Positions 62,065 through 64,000 of a stretch of 64,000 nucleotides of DNA are shown in pieces. Made by a program: the position numbers and the translations under genes. How positions within the stretch are numbered: position 1 is the stretch's first letter; each line of letters opens with the position of its first letter. Below the pieces are notes generated by a model, which was not told the DNA's origin, made no database searches, and worked only from the letters and a program-made list of their open reading frames with translations. The stretch comes from Cellulophaga sp. RHA19 (lineage in GTDB: Bacteria > Bacteroidota > Bacteroidia > Flavobacteriales > Flavobacteriaceae), in the NCBI RefSeq assembly GCF_002813425.1, contig NZ_PHUL01000001.1, positions 1,404,001-1,468,000 of the forward strand, in the 5' to 3' direction.

Positions 62065-63645
62065 TTAGTAGTTTTCAAATTCGTTAGCAAATGGAATCTC
62101 CATTTCTAAATTTTCTCGTTCTTTTACCTCTTCAATAGCTTTTAAAATGGTTTGGTTTTGTATCATTTGTATTCCTGCCTCAATGTCTGTTGCAAAGACA
62201 CGGTCTTTATCAGCAAAGGCAACTTTTTCTCTAATTTTTTTATGTACTTCTTCTAAAAATAAGCCCGATTTTAATGGCTTTCTAAATTCAAATGCCTGTG
62301 CAGCAGTTAGCATTTCTATAGCTAATATTTTTTCTACATTGCCAATTACTTGCAAAGCTTTTCGTCCGCCAATAGAACCCATACTTACGTGATCTTCTTG
62401 TCCTAAAGACGTTGGTATGCTATCTGCACTAGACGGAAAACAAAGACCTTTATTTTCACTAGCCAAGGCAGCAGTAGTGTATTGCAATATCATATAACCA
62501 GAGTTAATTCCGGTTTCATTCATCAGTAATTTAGGCACTCCAGGACTATTACCTTCTAAAGCTAAGTATATTCTTCGGTCAGATATGTTACCAACTTCAG
62601 ATGCTGCTAAACAAGCATAATCTAGTGCCATAGCTAAAGGCTGGCCGTGAAAACTACCGCCACTAATTGTTAGTTCTTCATCTATAATAATAGGGTTGTC
62701 TGTAACCGAATTTAATTCAATCTCTAACAATTCTTTTAAATGCAACCACGCATTTCTAGATGCTCCATGCACTTGCGGAATACAGCGTAAAGAGTAAGGG
62801 TCTTGTACACGATTGCAATTAGCATGATCCTCCATTATCTCAGACCCCTTAAGCAAACGTTTTACTTTTTTAGCAACATACAAATTACCCTTAAAAGGTC
62901 GTAATGCGTGCAGCTCATTATAAAATGGTTTAATTGAGCCTTGCAAACCTTCAATCATCATTGCACCAATAATATCTGCTTGGGCAAGGCAACTTTGTAA
63001 TTTGTCTACCACTTTTACTGCATGTGCAGCAATAAACTGTGTGCCATTAATTAGTGCTAAACCTTCTTTAGGACCTAAGTCTAGGCTTTGCATTTCTGTT
63101 TTTTCAAACAAAGAAGAGGTATCTATAACTTCACCTTTATAATCAACCTTACCCAAACCAATTAATGGTAAAAATAAATGAGAAAGTGGAGCCAAATCAC
63201 CAGAAGCACCAACAGAGCCTTGAGCAGGTACAACAGGAATAGCATCAGTATTTATATGCCATAAAATACGGTCTAAAGTTGCTTCTGCTATACCAGAATA
63301 CCCTTGTGCAAGACTATTCATTTTTAAGATAAGCATAAGTTTAGCAATCTCTTTATCTATTGGTTCTCCTACACCAACACTATGACTTTTTAAAATGTTA
63401 GTTTGTAATATTTTTGTTTCTTCTTTAGATATTTTAGTAGTACATAAAGGTCCAAATCCTGTGTTAATACCATAAACTGGATCTCCTTTTTCTACAATGT
63501 TAGCAACAGTTTTACTGCTGTTTCTTATTTTAATACGAGAAAAATCTGAAATTAAACCTTTGGTAGTGCCTCTTGCAATTGAAAGAGCAATACCAGCCGT
63601 TAAATGATCTTCTCCAAAATTAAAAGTCTTAGGTGCGTTACGCAT
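62065..63645 (-). CDS. hutH: histidine ammonia-lyase
   Basis: Removes ammonia from histidine to give urocanate. The 526-residue protein carries the MIO prosthetic-group triad Ala147-Ser148-Gly149 in SVGASGDLAPLSH. The cofactor forms autocatalytically. It starts the hut operon and is divergent from the LysR-type gene, with 78 bases between the start codons. Other ammonia-lyases of the family (phenylalanine, tyrosine) share the fold, but the adjacent hutI and hutU settle the assignment. Confidence 0.96.
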   Translation of the reverse strand: MRNAPKTFNFGEDHLTAGIALSIARGTTKGLISDFSRIKIRNSSKTVANIVEKGDPVYGINTGFGPLCTTKISKEETKILQTNILKSHSVGVGEPIDKEIAKLMLILKMNSLAQGYSGIAEATLDRILWHINTDAIPVVPAQGSVGASGDLAPLSHLFLPLIGLGKVDYKGEVIDTSSLFEKTEMQSLDLGPKEGLALINGTQFIAAHAVKVVDKLQSCLAQADIIGAMMIEGLQGSIKPFYNELHALRPFKGNLYVAKKVKRLLKGSEIMEDHANCNRVQDPYSLRCIPQVHGASRNAWLHLKELLEIELNSVTDNPIIIDEELTISGGSFHGQPLAMALDYACLAASEVGNISDRRIYLALEGNSPGVPKLLMNETGINSGYMILQYTTAALASENKGLCFPSSADSIPTSLGQEDHVSMGSIGGRKALQVIGNVEKILAIEMLTAAQAFEFRKPLKSGLFLEEVHKKIREKVAFADKDRVFATDIEAGIQMIQNQTILKAIEEVKERENLEMEIPFANEFENY

Positions 63646-63668
63646 AGCATATATTTTAATACCATAAA

Positions 63669-63715
63669 ATTATTGATTATGTTTGATGATTACCAATATC
63701 ATATTTATCAATAAT
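63669..63715. promoter_or_regulatory. nested inverted repeat between hutH and the LysR gene
   Basis: Outer arms ATTATTGAT (63669-63677) and ATCAATAAT (63707-63715) are perfect 9-base complements, 29 bases apart. A smaller inner TGAT / ATCA pair lies at 63684-63701. The array occupies the centre of the 78-base divergent region, the usual place of a LysR-type operator. A TATGTTTG (63678-63685) overlaps it and may be the -7 element of the LysR gene. Confidence 0.5.
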
Positions 63716-63723
63716 TAATAACT

Positions 63724-64000
63724 ATGAGTTATCAAATAGAGTTACGCCATTTTCATTATTTTTTAGCTGTTGCAGAAGAATTACACTTTAGAAAAGCAGC
63801 AGAACGTTTATTTATATCACAACCCGGATTAAGTAGGCAAATAAAACAAATGGAAGAAATTCTGGAAACGCAGCTTTTTATCAGGAATAAAAAAAAGGTC
63901 ACCTTAACAGCTGCCGGAGTTTACTTAAAAGATGAAATAGAATTTATTTTAAATCATTTAGAGTTAATAAAACGGCATATAAAATTGGTAAGTCAGGGTA
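63724..64000 (+). CDS. LysR-type transcriptional regulator (N-terminal part)
   Basis: Only the first 92 codons lie in the window; the gene continues beyond the end. The N-terminal winged helix-turn-helix is clear: [44 protein letters not shown] sequence over residues 6-45, followed by the start of the linker helix. It is divergent from hutH. It likely controls the hut operon, but the ligand-binding domain is not visible. Confidence 0.9.
   Translation, partial: MSYQIELRHFHYFLAVAEELHFRKAAERLFISQPGLSRQIKQMEEILETQLFIRNKKKVTLTAAGVYLKDEIEFILNHLELIKRHIKLVSQG

Noticed and set aside
1..64000. CRISPR arrays, rRNA genes, insertion sequences or prophage
   Set aside because: No regularly spaced direct repeats with unique spacers, no rRNA-like stretches, no transposase, integrase or phage structural genes were found.

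Overview
The window is AT-rich chromosomal DNA from a marine-type member of the Flavobacteriaceae (Bacteroidota). The evidence is two type IX secretion (T9SS) type A sorting tails, a carboxypeptidase-domain TonB-dependent receptor, lipoproteins and outer-membrane barrels, flavobacterial families (DUF3098, PorT-like barrel, CNGKC-type small protein), and promoter elements of the Bacteroidota form TAnnTTTG. No genus can be assigned. I see no rRNA, insertion sequence, prophage or CRISPR array. Most of the window is core metabolism, with a few lineage-specific loci.

Layout. 0.3-4.5 kb: PEP carboxykinase, a DUF423 membrane protein, saccharopine dehydrogenase and an Lrp/AsnC regulator. 4.5-8.0 kb: a putative copper cassette of a CNGKC small protein, an MbnP-like lipoprotein, an MbnH-like diheme peroxidase and a Cys-motif outer-membrane barrel; no methanobactin precursor is visible. 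8.2-13.9 kb: membrane zinc peptidase, alanine dehydrogenase, a long leucyl-tRNA synthetase and a barrel protein. 14.0-17.5 kb: ftsX, DUF3098, uppP, truB and a TonB-C-like protein. 17.5-21.1 kb: thioredoxin-like protein, tag, a secreted protein, a TPR lipoprotein and a LuxE-like acyltransferase.

21.2-29.2 kb is the most interesting block. It holds two T9SS proteins consisting of little but the sorting tail, a Cys-anchored beta-helix-like protein built from an in-frame 1035-bp tandem duplication, a TonB-dependent receptor, and a divergent PhoB/PhoR-type two-component system. Upstream of the receptor and of the beta-helix gene are TGTTAAC-like heptamers at exact 11-bp spacing, the geometry of Pho boxes. 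I infer a phosphate-stress outer-membrane module controlled by the adjacent regulator.

29.1-42.0 kb: glycosyltransferase, trmB, LysE transporter, alkyltransferase-like protein, Mrp and NifU Fe-S proteins, a flavin reductase with a 2Fe-2S ferredoxin, an ABC exporter, an N-acylase, a TPM protein and a Pif1/RecD-like helicase. 42.0-47.8 kb: secreted protein, DUF3050, an lpxD operon, a trmL-type methylase, and an N-acetylhexosamine kinase-like gene paired with a nucleotidyltransferase. 47.9-48.07 kb holds a candidate structured small RNA. Then come homogentisate dioxygenase, formimidoylglutamase (hutG), a molybdate ABC transporter and a cupin regulator.

53.4-64.0 kb: DUF808 protein, tRNA-Asp, a DUF58 protein, an M1 aminopeptidase, thioredoxin, and the histidine-utilisation genes hutH-hutI-hutU with a divergent LysR-type gene cut by the window end. 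HutH, HutU, HutI and HutG together would convert histidine to glutamate and formamide.
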